In this document: positions 34,678-43,436 of the stretch, piece by piece
Layout of the letters: each line of letters begins with the position of its first letter
How positions within the stretch are numbered: the first letter of the stretch is position 1
DNA from: Amphritea sp.
GTDB lineage: Bacteria; Pseudomonadota; Gammaproteobacteria; Pseudomonadales; Balneatricaceae
Assembly (NCBI RefSeq): GCF_016744155.1
Contig: NZ_JADGEW010000002.1
Span: forward strand, 62,001-126,000
Length of the DNA stretch: 64,000 nucleotides
Direction: 5' to 3'
Notes under the pieces: generated by a model
The model's database searches: none
Told to the model about the DNA's origin: nothing
Seen by the model: the letters and a program-made list of their open reading frames with translations, nothing else
Position numbers and translations under genes: made by a program

Positions 34678-34704
34678 ATGACTTTAATATGACGGACTGA
34701 TGAC
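34678..34704 (-). promoter_or_regulatory. Pho box: three 11-base-spaced GTCAT repeats upstream of phoX
   Basis: On the minus strand GTCAT occurs three times at exactly 11-base intervals (plus-strand ATGAC at 34678, 34689 and 34700), with AT-rich spacers as in CTGTCATAAAA-type PhoB sites. It ends 76 bases before the phoX ATG. A TACATA about ten bases further could be the -10 element, with PhoB replacing a -35. Confidence 0.82.
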
Positions 34705-34805
34705 ACTGGGGTCAAAGCTTTTTGTTTGCTATAACCAATATAAAAGATAGTTATATGTAGCCTCTTTATGTTTATCTACATCTATATTTTTCAAAGGAAA
34801 TTACT

Positions 34806-35375
34806 ATGCTGGCGTTAGTGTTGGGTCTGATTCTTTTTCTGGGTATTCACTGCATCTCCATTGTGGCAGAGCCACTGCGTAACCGGGCTGTTGCCATCAG
34901 CGAGATCGGCTGGAAGCTGTTTTATGCGCTGGTCTCTTTATTGGGGTTGTGGTTGATTGCTATCGGTTATGCAGAATCCCGGCTTGATCCATCCATAATC
35001 TATGTCACCCCAGGGTGGATGCGTCATCTGGCAGCATTATTGTTACTGCCGGTGTTTGTGTTATTTCTGGCGCCGTACTTTCCTGGGAGAATAAAGCGAA
35101 TAGTGGCGCACCCTCAGTTAATTGCGGTAAAGCTCTGGGCAGTGTCTCACCTGTTGGTTAATGGCAGTCTGGCTGATCTTATGCTGTTTGGTGGTTTTCT
35201 TGCCTGGGCTGTTGTTGATCGTATATCAATGAAACGACGTCAACAGCGCCCATTGCCAGGTGCACCTGAGTCTGGCTTTAATGATGTGATTCTGATTATT
35301 ATCGGACTTGTGCTCTATGGCGTTACTGCGGTTTGGGCACATAAGTGGTTAATCGGTGTGGCACCATTCGGTTGA
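34806..35375 (+). CDS. NnrU-family membrane protein
   Basis: A 189-residue inner-membrane protein with about five hydrophobic segments. The NnrU signature is seen: LFLGIHCISIVAEPLRNRAV at the start, GWKLFYALVSLLGLWLIAIGY and HPQLIAVKLWAVSHLLVNG in the middle. NnrU was named from a gene near nitric oxide reductase and may help denitrification, but many carriers, like this locus, have no denitrification genes nearby. AAAGGAAAT precedes the ATG. It is divergent from phoX and shares the Pho-box region, but the box orientation and distance favour phoX. Confidence 0.9.
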   Translation: MLALVLGLILFLGIHCISIVAEPLRNRAVAISEIGWKLFYALVSLLGLWLIAIGYAESRLDPSIIYVTPGWMRHLAALLLLPVFVLFLAPYFPGRIKRIVAHPQLIAVKLWAVSHLLVNGSLADLMLFGGFLAWAVVDRISMKRRQQRPLPGAPESGFNDVILIIIGLVLYGVTAVWAHKWLIGVAPFG

Positions 35376-35394
35376 GTGACGGTTAACGTCGGAT

Positions 35395-36096
35395 TTAGCG
35401 ATCCAGCGTTGTGAGTCCCTGGCTGGTTTCAAGTGCCCGGCTGGGGCTCAGAAGATGTTCTCGTATCAGTTCTCGTGCGTTGATACTTGCGCGCTCAAGG
35501 AGGGCTTCAATCAGGCTTTCATGCTCTTTCTGATTGGCATCAAATACGGTGCTTTCAGCCATGTTTTTATTTAGCCAAAGGTTTCTGTATCGGGATGCTT
35601 TTTCGTACAATGAACGGCGTACCTGCATCAGGGTGGGAGAATCGCAGCCAATAGCGATTGAGGTATGGAAGGCCTGATGGCGACGTTCCCATTCCTGTGG
35701 GTCTTTTTCTACCAGGTCACCAAATTTACGCATTTTATGAGCCGCCGCCATAATGCCAGCTTCCCACTCATCATCACCTTTCTCGATTGCCAGACCGATG
35801 CAGAGGGCTTCTATCTCTGCCCGGGTGGCGTAGATATCTAGCATCTCCTCTCGGGATACCGGATGCACCTTGAATCCCCGTTGATTTTCAACCACCACCA
35901 GTTGCTCGATTAACAGTTGCGACAAGGCTTCTCGCAGCGGGCTGACGCCTACTTGATAACGTTCTTTCAGACGAGTCATCTTGAGCTTTTCGCCGGGTTG
36001 AAAGTAGCCGTTGAGAATATCCTGTTTCAGTTCACCTACCACTATTAGGGCAGAGTTGTTCCGATTGTTGTCTGCTTCTACAGGGGATTTAATCAT
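35395..36096 (-). CDS. glaR: GntR/FCD-family repressor, GlaR (CsiR)-like
   Basis: Transcription factor of 233 residues: N-terminal GntR winged helix (ILNGYFQPGEKLKMTRLKERYQVGVSPLREALSQLLIEQLV) and C-terminal FCD ligand domain (YATRAEIEALCIGLAI, RRHQAFHTSIAIGCDSP, EHESLIEALLERASINARELIREHL with metal/ligand His residues). Divergent from glaH, the same partners as E. coli csiR-csiD. E. coli GlaR represses this operon and is relieved by glutarate. An inverted repeat of AATAATGTYGAC stands in the intergenic region as its likely operator. No clear ribosome site before the ATG. Confidence 0.87.
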   Translation of the reverse strand: MIKSPVEADNNRNNSALIVVGELKQDILNGYFQPGEKLKMTRLKERYQVGVSPLREALSQLLIEQLVVVENQRGFKVHPVSREEMLDIYATRAEIEALCIGLAIEKGDDEWEAGIMAAAHKMRKFGDLVEKDPQEWERRHQAFHTSIAIGCDSPTLMQVRRSLYEKASRYRNLWLNKNMAESTVFDANQKEHESLIEALLERASINARELIREHLLSPSRALETSQGLTTLDR

Positions 36097-36164
36097 TATT
36101 AATTCGGCTTAGTTGGCTGTTTTTTAAGGATTTATGCTTGATCTATCACGCTATTCTAAAGTAA

Positions 36165-36232
36165 CGACATTAATTAGTTAAGAGAAGTATATAAAAATAA
36201 TGTTGACGATATGATAAAATGTCGACATTATT
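36165..36232. promoter_or_regulatory. glaR-glaH intergenic operator/promoter
   Basis: AATAATGTTGAC (36196-36207) and GTCGACATTATT (36221-36232) form a one-mismatch inverted repeat; the right arm contains the perfect palindrome AATGTCGACATT (36218-36229). A third half-site, CGACATTAAT, is at 36165-36174. A -35 (TTGACG, 36203-36208), 17 bases and a -10 (CATTAT, 36226-36231) for glaH would lie inside the repeat, so a bound repressor would block the polymerase. Confidence 0.65.
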
Positions 36233-36379
36233 GCTCTGCGTTGCTACTGACTCAATCTATACGGCCCTGTTTCAGAAGCGGATAGCACCCCATTGAATTG
36301 ATAAGAACTCCAGTACCTGGCCGTTGTACCTGAAGAGAGTTCGTTAAACAAAAACAGATACAGTTTAGGAGAGAAGAAT

Positions 36380-37330
36380 ATGACAGCTCTATTACGTGAA
36401 GTTGAAACGACTGAACCACAAGGTTTTGCCGTTGCTCCCTATGCCGCGAATAAGCGTTTACAGGTTGTTACTCTGACAACAGAGACCATTGTTGCTTTTG
36501 CTGAGGCGATAGCAGAATGGCCAGTACAGGCGCTGGAATATAAGCCATTTCTTCGTTATGCCGTTGCCGACAAGCTTGATGCTATCACCGGCTATTCCCT
36601 GGGTAAGTTTCTTAACGACACTATTCAGAACCGTGATACCGGAGCCTTCCTGCTGCAATATGAAGGTGAACCTCAGATAGAAGCGGGTGAGGAGCGCACT
36701 GAATTTGATGTTAAATTGTCTACGGCGATCTCACATCTTATCGGTATGCCAAATCATGATGCGATGTACGGTAAGTATTATGCTCGTTTCACGGTATTGA
36801 ACGATGATAATTCTGATAGTTACCTGCGTCAGGCGCACCGCCGAATGGAACTTCATAACGATGGTACTTACGTCAATGAGCGTACTGATTTCGTATTGAT
36901 GCAGAAGCTTGGCGAAGCGAATATGGAAGGCGGAGAATCTCTACTGCTGCACGTGGATGACTGGGCTGAACTGGATCGTTTCTATCGTCATCCTTTGGCT
37001 AAACAGGACATTGTATGGGGCGCTCCGAAGTCTAAAAATATAGAATCCAAGATTGAGCATCCGATCTTTTTTGAAGAAGACAAAAACGGTAAGCCGCACA
37101 TGCTGTTTATCGATCAGTTTGCTGAGCCACAGAATATGGCTGAAGGTATCTATCTGTATGAGATGGGTAAGTCTTTGGAAGAGGATGAAAACTTCTTCCG
37201 TGTTCGTTTGCCCGTTGGCACTATGCTGGTAGTTCAGAACCATTGTTGGCTGCATGGTCGTGACAAGTTTGTTGCGCATCCGCAGCTAAGTCGTGAATTG
37301 CTGCGTCAACGTGGTCATTTTACAAAGTAA
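36380..37330 (+). CDS. glaH: Glutarate 2-hydroxylase GlaH (CsiD)
   Basis: Fe(II)/2-oxoglutarate-dependent dioxygenase converting glutarate to L-2-hydroxyglutarate, in the lysine/cadaverine degradation route. 316 residues, about the family length. The iron triad is present: His159-x-Asp161 in MELHNDGTY and His292 in NHCWLHGRDKF; the 2-oxoglutarate Arg region SRELLRQRGHF closes the protein. AGGAG sits before the ATG. The next gene is lhgO, which oxidises the product, but a terminator lies between, so lhgO may depend on read-through or its own promoter. The usual gabD/gabT/gabP genes of the E. coli operon do not follow here. Confidence 0.95.
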   Translation: MTALLREVETTEPQGFAVAPYAANKRLQVVTLTTETIVAFAEAIAEWPVQALEYKPFLRYAVADKLDAITGYSLGKFLNDTIQNRDTGAFLLQYEGEPQIEAGEERTEFDVKLSTAISHLIGMPNHDAMYGKYYARFTVLNDDNSDSYLRQAHRRMELHNDGTYVNERTDFVLMQKLGEANMEGGESLLLHVDDWAELDRFYRHPLAKQDIVWGAPKSKNIESKIEHPIFFEEDKNGKPHMLFIDQFAEPQNMAEGIYLYEMGKSLEEDENFFRVRLPVGTMLVVQNHCWLHGRDKFVAHPQLSRELLRQRGHFTK

Positions 37331-37360
37331 TTCAGAGCACCAATAAGCGCTGATATACTT

Positions 37361-37395
37361 CGACGGAGCTGTAATAAGGGCTCCGTCGTTTTTTT
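37361..37395 (+). terminator. Rho-independent terminator between glaH and lhgO
   Basis: CGACGGAGC (37361-37369) and GCTCCGTCG (37380-37388) form a perfect 9-bp stem with a 10-base loop, followed by seven T. It lies inside an otherwise co-directional functional pair. Confidence 0.92.
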
Positions 37396-37417
37396 GTTTT
37401 CTGAAGGGTGAATAATA

Positions 37418-38626
37418 ATGACATACGATTACATCATCATCGGCGGCGGTATCGTCGGTATGTCTACCGGATGGCAGCTACAACAACGTTATCCTGAAGC
37501 CAATATTCTGTTGCTGGAAAAAGAGGCTGTTTATTCAAAGCACCAGACGGGCCACAACAGTGGTGTTATCCATGCGGGGGTATATTACGCTCCGGGAAGT
37601 CTTAAGGCACAGTTTTGTAAAGCGGGCGTCGCCGCGACAATGAAGTTTTGTGATGAGAACAATGTGCCCTATAACCAGTGCGGTAAGTTGCTGGTGGCCA
37701 CTACCGATCAGGAAGTGGAACGGATGCTGGCGCTGTATAAACGCTGTGATGAAAATGGTATCGATGTAGAACTGCTTGATGCCGACCAGCTACATGCCCG
37801 TGAACCCAACATTATTGGCATGGGTGCGATCCTCGTTAAAGATACCGCGATTGTGAATTACCAGCAGGTAACGACCAAGATGGCGGAACAGTTTGTTGGC
37901 TTGGGTGGCGATGCTCGTCTGAATCATAAGGTGATTGGCCTGAAGGAAACCTCTGATGAGGTGATCATTGATGCTTTGCATGATGGTCAAAAAGTCAGTT
38001 TTAAAGGTCGATTCCTGATTACTTGTTCCGGGCTGATGGCGGATCGCACGACGAAGATGCTGGGCATTAAAACTGACTTTCAGATCATTCCTTTTCGGGG
38101 TGAATACTATAAGTTACCCGAAAAATATAACCGGATCGTGAATCATCTGATCTATCCAATTCCTGATCCAGAGTTACCGTTTCTGGGTGTTCACCTAACC
38201 CGAATGATTGATGGTTCTGTTACTGTCGGGCCAAACGCGGTACAGGGCTGGAAGCGGGAAGGGTATGGAAAGATTAATATCAGTTTGCGTGATATCTGGG
38301 ATATGGTGACTTTCCCAGGGTTCTGGCGGGTGCTTAAGGATCATATAGGTACTGGTATAGTTGAAACTAAGAACTCTCTTTGGAAACCGGGTTACCTGAA
38401 GTTAGTGCAGAAGTACTGTCCACAATTAAAGGTGGAAGACTTGCAACACTATCCGGCGGGAATTAGAGCTCAGGCAGTGATGAACGATGGATCACTGGTT
38501 CACGACTTCCTGTTTGCTGAAAGTCCACGTTCGCTGCATGTCTGTAATGCCCCATCACCCGCGGCTACTTCAGCTATTCCTATTGGCGAGTATATTTGCG
38601 ACAAAATAGTGAAACAGACTGCTTAA
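37418..38626 (+). CDS. lhgO: L-2-hydroxyglutarate oxidase/dehydrogenase LhgO
   Basis: FAD enzyme oxidising L-2-hydroxyglutarate to 2-oxoglutarate, passing electrons to oxygen or the quinone pool at the membrane. 402 residues. N-terminal FAD motif YIIIGGGIVGMSTGWQL, then KHQTGHNSGVIHAGVYYAPGSLKAQFC, the family signature, and the late FAD loop SPAATSAIPIGEYI. AAGGGTG precedes the ATG. Together with glaH it turns glutarate into 2-oxoglutarate, so the pair links lysine breakdown to the TCA cycle and to the glutamate dehydrogenase in this window. Ends at a strong terminator. Confidence 0.95.
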   Translation: MTYDYIIIGGGIVGMSTGWQLQQRYPEANILLLEKEAVYSKHQTGHNSGVIHAGVYYAPGSLKAQFCKAGVAATMKFCDENNVPYNQCGKLLVATTDQEVERMLALYKRCDENGIDVELLDADQLHAREPNIIGMGAILVKDTAIVNYQQVTTKMAEQFVGLGGDARLNHKVIGLKETSDEVIIDALHDGQKVSFKGRFLITCSGLMADRTTKMLGIKTDFQIIPFRGEYYKLPEKYNRIVNHLIYPIPDPELPFLGVHLTRMIDGSVTVGPNAVQGWKREGYGKINISLRDIWDMVTFPGFWRVLKDHIGTGIVETKNSLWKPGYLKLVQKYCPQLKVEDLQHYPAGIRAQAVMNDGSLVHDFLFAESPRSLHVCNAPSPAATSAIPIGEYICDKIVKQTA

Positions 38627-38656
38627 CTAATATTTATAGTTATTAGTTAAACATTA

Positions 38657-38679
38657 ATGCACCCTAGGGTGCATTTTTC
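38657..38679 (+). terminator. Rho-independent terminator of lhgO
   Basis: ATGCACCCTAGGGTGCAT, a perfect 18-bp palindrome, followed by TTTT, 31 bases after the lhgO stop. Confidence 0.85.
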
Positions 38680-38804
38680 GTCTATAAGCTCTGTTCGCTA
38701 TATGTATGGATCTCCTGTAGCCTGAAGTTTCAAAGCATTTTCCTTGTGAAATACCCGCTTTATATCAAGCCATCTGCTATTCACTTTATCCGTCAGGAAA
38801 CAGT

Positions 38805-39452
38805 ATGGCAGTCAGAGTCCGTTACGATACCCATGAGTTTGATAAGGTCGACATTCATTTGCGCTCACTGCGCAGTAACCAGGAATTTGAAGATGATAAG
38901 GGCGAAGCTGAAGCGTTAGGTATCTCCTCTGCCAGCTGGCCTCTCTTCGGTATTGTCTGGCCTTCAGGTCAAGTACTGGCCCATCACCTGTTTCAGACCG
39001 ATTATAAAGGTAAGCGAATTTTAGAAGTTGGTTGCGGAATCGGCTTGACCAGTGTGCTATTGAACCATCTCGAGGCCGATATAACGGCGACTGATTACCA
39101 CCCTCAGGCGGAAGCCTTTATGCAGTGTAATACTGATCTCAATGATGATTCCAAAGTGCCTTTTGTTCGGACAGGCTGGGCTGATGCGGTAACCGATATC
39201 GGTAAATTCGATCTGGTGATTGGCAGTGACCTGCTGTATGAAGATGAGCATGTCGGTCTGCTAGCGCAGTTTATCTGTCAGCACTGTAAGCCTGAGAGCC
39301 AGATTATTTTGGTCGATCCTGGTCGCGGACGGCACGCACGCTTTAGTAAGCTGGTGGCAAAAGAGGGTTTTAATCTGAAGCAGGTCAAACCTGAGCAACC
39401 GGGTTATTTAGAGAATCCGTTCAAAGGTGTGATCCTTAATTATAGTCGTTAA
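38805..39452 (+). CDS. Class I SAM-dependent methyltransferase (METTL21/lysine-methyltransferase-like)
   Basis: A 215-residue cytoplasmic methyltransferase. SAM-binding motif I is RILEVGCGIGLTSVLL, then TATDYHPQAEAF (acidic residue of motif II) and FDLVIGSDLLYEDEHVGLLAQFI, in which SDLLYED resembles the motif of METTL21/Methyltransf_16 protein-lysine methyltransferases. The N-terminal region has ASWPLFGIVWPSGQVLAHHLF, again like that family. Target unknown. It stands alone between two terminated blocks; no clear ribosome site except AGGAA ten bases before the ATG. Confidence 0.83.
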   Translation: MAVRVRYDTHEFDKVDIHLRSLRSNQEFEDDKGEAEALGISSASWPLFGIVWPSGQVLAHHLFQTDYKGKRILEVGCGIGLTSVLLNHLEADITATDYHPQAEAFMQCNTDLNDDSKVPFVRTGWADAVTDIGKFDLVIGSDLLYEDEHVGLLAQFICQHCKPESQIILVDPGRGRHARFSKLVAKEGFNLKQVKPEQPGYLENPFKGVILNYSR

Positions 39453-39589
39453 TCAGTTCTGATAAGTCTTAGGTATTCTGTCGTCTCTGTTTTTCTATGG
39501 CAGCTTAAATAATTAGGCTTACGTGATATATGGCCCTTACCTCTTATTTCCATAAGGAGCCGTTAGTCTTTCGTATTCTAGTTGGAGTT

Positions 39590-40522
39590 TTATTGGCCCC
39601 AACACAGAAAACGCTCGGGATTATCGATCACATCTTCGATTCGCTTGCGTAGCAACTCGGCAAACTCCAACGTGATCATCGATGAAGGTGCTTCTGATGG
39701 GAACATCAGGCCGACACGTAGATGTACATCGGGCTGAAAACGGCGGAATACCACTTTTCCAGGCTGTGCGTAGGTGGTGTAGCTGAATGCGGAGATTGGA
39801 TCTAACACGCACACACCAAGTCCTCGCTCGACAAACTTAAGTGCCGGTATAAAGAAACGGGTTTGCAAACATACGTTCATACGGAGTCCGCTGGCTTCGA
39901 ATAGCTGCATTAAATCGTGGAAGATCATGTGATCGGGGTGCAACGTTATCATCGGCTCTTCGTCGAGCATTGCCGGTGTGATTACTTCGTGCTCTGCCAA
40001 AGGGTGGTTTGCAGGAATTGCGCAGGTACATAGCAGTTCGAACATCTGATTCCTGCCGCCATTTAACTGGTGCATGGACATCTCTGCTAAGCCCAGGTCG
40101 TATTGGTTAGAGGCTATCCACTCAACTACGGAGTCGGAAGTTCGGGTCTGTAAGGATGCTTGCACGTTGGGATGTTCTTCTAAATAGTCAGCCAGAATCT
40201 CGGGTATAAAGAAGTTGGATGGACCCGGCATACAACCAATACGTAGAAAGCCGTACTGTTTGTTCTGAATGTCCTGCACTGTTTGGCTCAGGTCCTGAAT
40301 TCGGGAGAAAATTGCTGCTACCTCATTGTAGAGATAGTTAGCCTCGGGAGTAGGGTAGAGTCGCTTCTTTCGCCGTTCAAATAGCTGGAAACCGATATCT
40401 TCCTCCAGAGAACTCAGCATCATGCTCACCGCGGGCTGGGTTCGATATAGCTGCTTGGCAGCCTGAGAAACCGAGCCGGTCAACATTACCGCACGAAAGG
40501 CTTCCATCTGTTTGAGGTTCAT
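39590..40522 (-). CDS. LysR-family regulator of the TTT/D-amino-acid cluster
   Basis: A 310-residue LysR regulator: N-terminal winged helix (MNLKQMEAFRAVMLTGSVSQAAKQLYRTQPAVSMMLSSLEEDIGFQLFERR) and a C-terminal substrate-binding domain (FLRIGCMPGPSNFFIPEIL, NQYDLGLAEMS). It follows tctC on the same strand after a long hairpin. A T-N11-A dyad (ATTAG-N5-CTTAT) 17 bases upstream of its start closely matches one in the tctB-ridA divergent region, so it probably controls itself, the transporter and the ridA operon. The inducer is probably the transported or degraded compound; unknown. Confidence 0.88.
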   Translation of the reverse strand: MNLKQMEAFRAVMLTGSVSQAAKQLYRTQPAVSMMLSSLEEDIGFQLFERRKKRLYPTPEANYLYNEVAAIFSRIQDLSQTVQDIQNKQYGFLRIGCMPGPSNFFIPEILADYLEEHPNVQASLQTRTSDSVVEWIASNQYDLGLAEMSMHQLNGGRNQMFELLCTCAIPANHPLAEHEVITPAMLDEEPMITLHPDHMIFHDLMQLFEASGLRMNVCLQTRFFIPALKFVERGLGVCVLDPISAFSYTTYAQPGKVVFRRFQPDVHLRVGLMFPSEAPSSMITLEFAELLRKRIEDVIDNPERFLCWGQ

Positions 40523-40538
40523 CGCTCTACCTTAGAAT

Positions 40539-40553
40539 ATTAGTTTTGCTTAT
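40539..40553. promoter_or_regulatory. LysR-type T-N11-A box upstream of lysR
   Basis: ATTAG-TTTTG-CTTAT, an imperfect dyad with T and A 11 bases apart. AGTTTTGCTTATG here matches AGTTTTTCTTATG at 44076-44088 in 12 of 13 positions. The rest of the roughly 300 bases to tctC shows no gene. Confidence 0.55.
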
Positions 40554-40771
40554 GAATGATGTTAGAAATCATGCGTTAGATTATGTTATAAGCAGAAATA
40601 CACTTAATATCAACTCTGAGGCTATGAGATAGCATTGCTACAGAAGCAATTAGCGAGCGTATAAACGCTAAGGAAGGGATCGAGCAGGCCTGTTTTATTG
40701 GTAACTATCGGCGACTTCGATTGAGGGCTCTGATTTGAACGTTGGAATTAGGTATGTTTCGGAGTAAAACT

Positions 40772-40811
40772 CAACGTCAGCGGGATACCGGGAGGTATCG
40801 TGCTGACGTTG
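40772..40811 (-). terminator. Long hairpin after tctC (terminator or mRNA stabiliser)
   Basis: CAACGTCAGC (40772-40781) pairs with GCTGACGTTG (40802-40811), and inside it GATACC (40784-40789) pairs with GGTATC (40794-40799) around a GGGA loop. About 16 bp of stem, 17 bases past the tctC stop, followed on the minus strand by AGTTTT. It ends or protects the transporter mRNA before lysR. Confidence 0.75.
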
Positions 40812-40827
40812 ACTCTCAGAGGGACAG

Positions 40828-41781
40828 TTACTTTTTCTTGCTAACGCGCAATGCTTCGGCTGTGTAGATGCCGTAGGTTACTTTCAGGTCTGTAATCCAC
40901 TCAGGACCATGGCGAAAGTCCACAAGGGCGCCAATGTTTTCGTATGCTTCCAGTACTTTAGGGTCTTTCATGACCTTAGCAGTAGCTGCAGCTAGTTTGT
41001 CTGCGACTTCCTGAGACACACCTTTAGGTGCAAAAACACCGGACCATCCGCCAAAACTACCTTTGATTCCGTAATCAGCGAAAGTTGGTACGCCTGGGAA
41101 TGCGTCCATTTTCTGGTTAATTACCAGCGCGCGAGCGCGATCAGCCTTAACATGGGGGCCAAATGCTGGTGGGAAAGAGACTGCTGAGTCGATGTGTCCG
41201 CCTACAACTGAAACCATGGAGTCAGCGGCACCTTTGGCATGGACGTACTTAACCTTATAGCCGGCCTGATCGGCAATGATATTCGCCATGATGGTACCTG
41301 AAGAAGATGCCCCCCAAGAGCCTTGAGTCACTCTATTATTTTTTGCGCCGGCGATAAAATCGTCAAATTTTTCATAAGGGCTGTCTTTGGCTACGACGAT
41401 AGCCAGCGGGACAGAGGTGTATTTTACAATCGGCGTAAAGCTATCGAAATTATATGGCGTATTGCTGAAGTTCGGAGTAACCATCATATTACTCACACCT
41501 GCATTTATAAGAGTGTAGCCGTCGTTTTTAGCACGAGCTACAAACGAGGTACCCACTATACCGCCACCGCCTGTCTTATTAATAACAACCACCGGTACAC
41601 CCAGCTCTTTTTCCATGGCATCAGCCCAAATACGGGTAGTTAGGTCGGAGTCACCACCAGCCCCCCAAGGAACGATCACGTTGATCGGTCTATCGGGGTA
41701 TGCAGCCAGTGCTGCGCCAGAAGCAAAGGTTACGGCCAGTGCTGCTGTCAGTGTTGCCAGTGTTTTCTTAGGGTTTTTCAT
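40828..41781 (-). CDS. tctC: TTT-family substrate-binding protein (TctC/BugE type)
   Basis: Periplasmic solute receptor of a tripartite tricarboxylate transporter, 317 residues. A signal peptide is clear (MKNPKKTLATLTAALAVTFA then ..ALAAYP, cleavage near residue 26). The family signature YPDRPINVIVPWGAGGDSDLTTR follows, with KTGGGGIVGTSFVARAKNDGYTL and GGWSGVFAPKGV. In this family the GAGGDSD and GGGGIVG loops bind a carboxylate. It is the third gene of tctB-tctA-tctC. The ligand cannot be read from sequence; the neighbouring racemase and dehydrogenase point to an amino-acid-like or dicarboxylate ligand. Confidence 0.92.
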   Translation of the reverse strand: MKNPKKTLATLTAALAVTFASGAALAAYPDRPINVIVPWGAGGDSDLTTRIWADAMEKELGVPVVVINKTGGGGIVGTSFVARAKNDGYTLINAGVSNMMVTPNFSNTPYNFDSFTPIVKYTSVPLAIVVAKDSPYEKFDDFIAGAKNNRVTQGSWGASSSGTIMANIIADQAGYKVKYVHAKGAADSMVSVVGGHIDSAVSFPPAFGPHVKADRARALVINQKMDAFPGVPTFADYGIKGSFGGWSGVFAPKGVSQEVADKLAAATAKVMKDPKVLEAYENIGALVDFRHGPEWITDLKVTYGIYTAEALRVSKKK

Positions 41782-41901
41782 AGTTACGACCTTTGGTTTT
41801 TTTTATTTAGGTTTAACGTTATTCACAGAATATGTTGCCTTTATCAGTTGCATAACAACGACTAGGTTCGGACCCTGTGAAGGGGAAATTGTGTTTTCTG
41901 G

Positions 41902-43422
41902 TCAAGCAGTTTTCTCTATGTCAGGAGCTGCTTTTTTTGATGTTTTACTTCGGACTCTCATGCTTGAGTAAACAAAGAAGACGGACAGCGCGATAAACAC
42001 CCAGGAGAACGGTGAAGCAAAGAACAGATGATAGTCGGTGCCAACAATGGACATTGCCTGATCCAGGTTCTGCTCCAGGAATGGTGTCAAAATAAAGCCG
42101 ATGATAAATACTGCCGGATTCAATCCAACCAGCTTCATTCCATAGCCCATCACGGTGAAGGCGATTAGCACTAGGATATCGTCCATGTTCTGGCCTGCGG
42201 TAAAGGCACCGGTAAAGGCAAACACGGTGACACAGGGGAAGATATAGTAACGGCGTAGTGATGCCATCTTGACGAAAAACTTGAAGCCTGCGCGGGCGAT
42301 ACCTAGCAGGAACAGATCGGTGATCAGGAAGCCTGCGAAGATTGCGTAAATGGTTTCCGTGTGCTCGAAGAATATCATCGGGCCGGGGGTCAGGCCGTGA
42401 ATTAGGAACGCTCCCATCAGCAATGCCGCGACATCGTCACCCGGAATGCTCAATGTCAGCATCGGTATCATGCTAGAGCCGCATACTGCGTTGTTAGCAG
42501 ATTCTGCTGCGGCAATGCCTTCGACTGAACCTTTGCCATACTCTTCAGGTTTTTTTGCGGTACGTTTTGCTTCGCCGTAGGCGATAAACGCTGCAGTACT
42601 CGAACCCAGCCCTGGCAGAGCGCCTACGAAGGTTCCGATTCCACTGGATTTTAGGATGGTACCGAACACACTCCGGTACTCTTTGAAGCTGATTCGGTTG
42701 TCAGCTGGATTGGGGGAGTGGGTAATAGTCATCTCATGGTGAGGAACCTTTCGTCGACGGATTACATTGAACACTTCAGGCATCACCAGGATTCCGATTA
42801 GCATCGGGGTAAAAGTAAAGCCACCCATCAATTCGGTATAACCAAAGGTGAATCGGGACGCTCCGGTAATCGTCGACATACCTACCATCGCAAATAGCAT
42901 ACCCAGGCAGCAGGAGAGCAGACCGCGGGGGATAGACTCACCAGCCATGGAACCGATGACAGTAAAGGCAAATAACAGTAGGAATACTTTTTCTATCGGC
43001 CCGGCCTGCAACGAGATCAGAGAGATGGGTGCCGCAACTAGGATAAGTACCAAGGTCGCCAGCATCTCGCCGGAAACCGATGCAAACAGCGACATATCCA
43101 GTGCCTTGCCTGCTTTACCGGCTTTGGTCAGTGCATGTCCATCGAGAGCGGTCAGAAAGGATGCTGCGGCCCCAGGGGTATTGATCAGGATGGCAGAGAT
43201 CGAACCTCCATAGATACCGGCTTTATAGACGGCTAGCAGCATGGTGATACCGATGATCGGATCGACATAAAAGGTCATCGGTAAGATGATAGCGATCGCC
43301 ATGATGGCAGAGATACCCGGTATGGCGCCAAAAGTAATACCGATGACGACGCCGGCTATAATGCCCAGAATCGGGCCCACTGCTAAGATCGAAGAGAAGC
43401 CGCTAATAATATTATCAAACAT
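41902..43422 (-). CDS. tctA: TTT-family large membrane subunit (TctA)
   Basis: Large inner-membrane channel of the tripartite tricarboxylate transporter, 506 residues with about 12 hydrophobic segments. Recognisable TctA motifs: GAIPGISAIMAIAIILP, YKAGIYGGSISAILINTPGAAAS, GALPGLGSSTAAFIAYGEAKR and ANNAVCGSSMIPMLTLSIPG. It begins 14 bases after tctB. The 120-base gap before tctC contains no gene. Confidence 0.95.
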   Translation of the reverse strand: MFDNIISGFSSILAVGPILGIIAGVVIGITFGAIPGISAIMAIAIILPMTFYVDPIIGITMLLAVYKAGIYGGSISAILINTPGAAASFLTALDGHALTKAGKAGKALDMSLFASVSGEMLATLVLILVAAPISLISLQAGPIEKVFLLLFAFTVIGSMAGESIPRGLLSCCLGMLFAMVGMSTITGASRFTFGYTELMGGFTFTPMLIGILVMPEVFNVIRRRKVPHHEMTITHSPNPADNRISFKEYRSVFGTILKSSGIGTFVGALPGLGSSTAAFIAYGEAKRTAKKPEEYGKGSVEGIAAAESANNAVCGSSMIPMLTLSIPGDDVAALLMGAFLIHGLTPGPMIFFEHTETIYAIFAGFLITDLFLLGIARAGFKFFVKMASLRRYYIFPCVTVFAFTGAFTAGQNMDDILVLIAFTVMGYGMKLVGLNPAVFIIGFILTPFLEQNLDQAMSIVGTDYHLFFASPFSWVFIALSVFFVYSSMRVRSKTSKKAAPDIEKTA

Positions 43423-43436
43423 CTGATTATCTCCCT

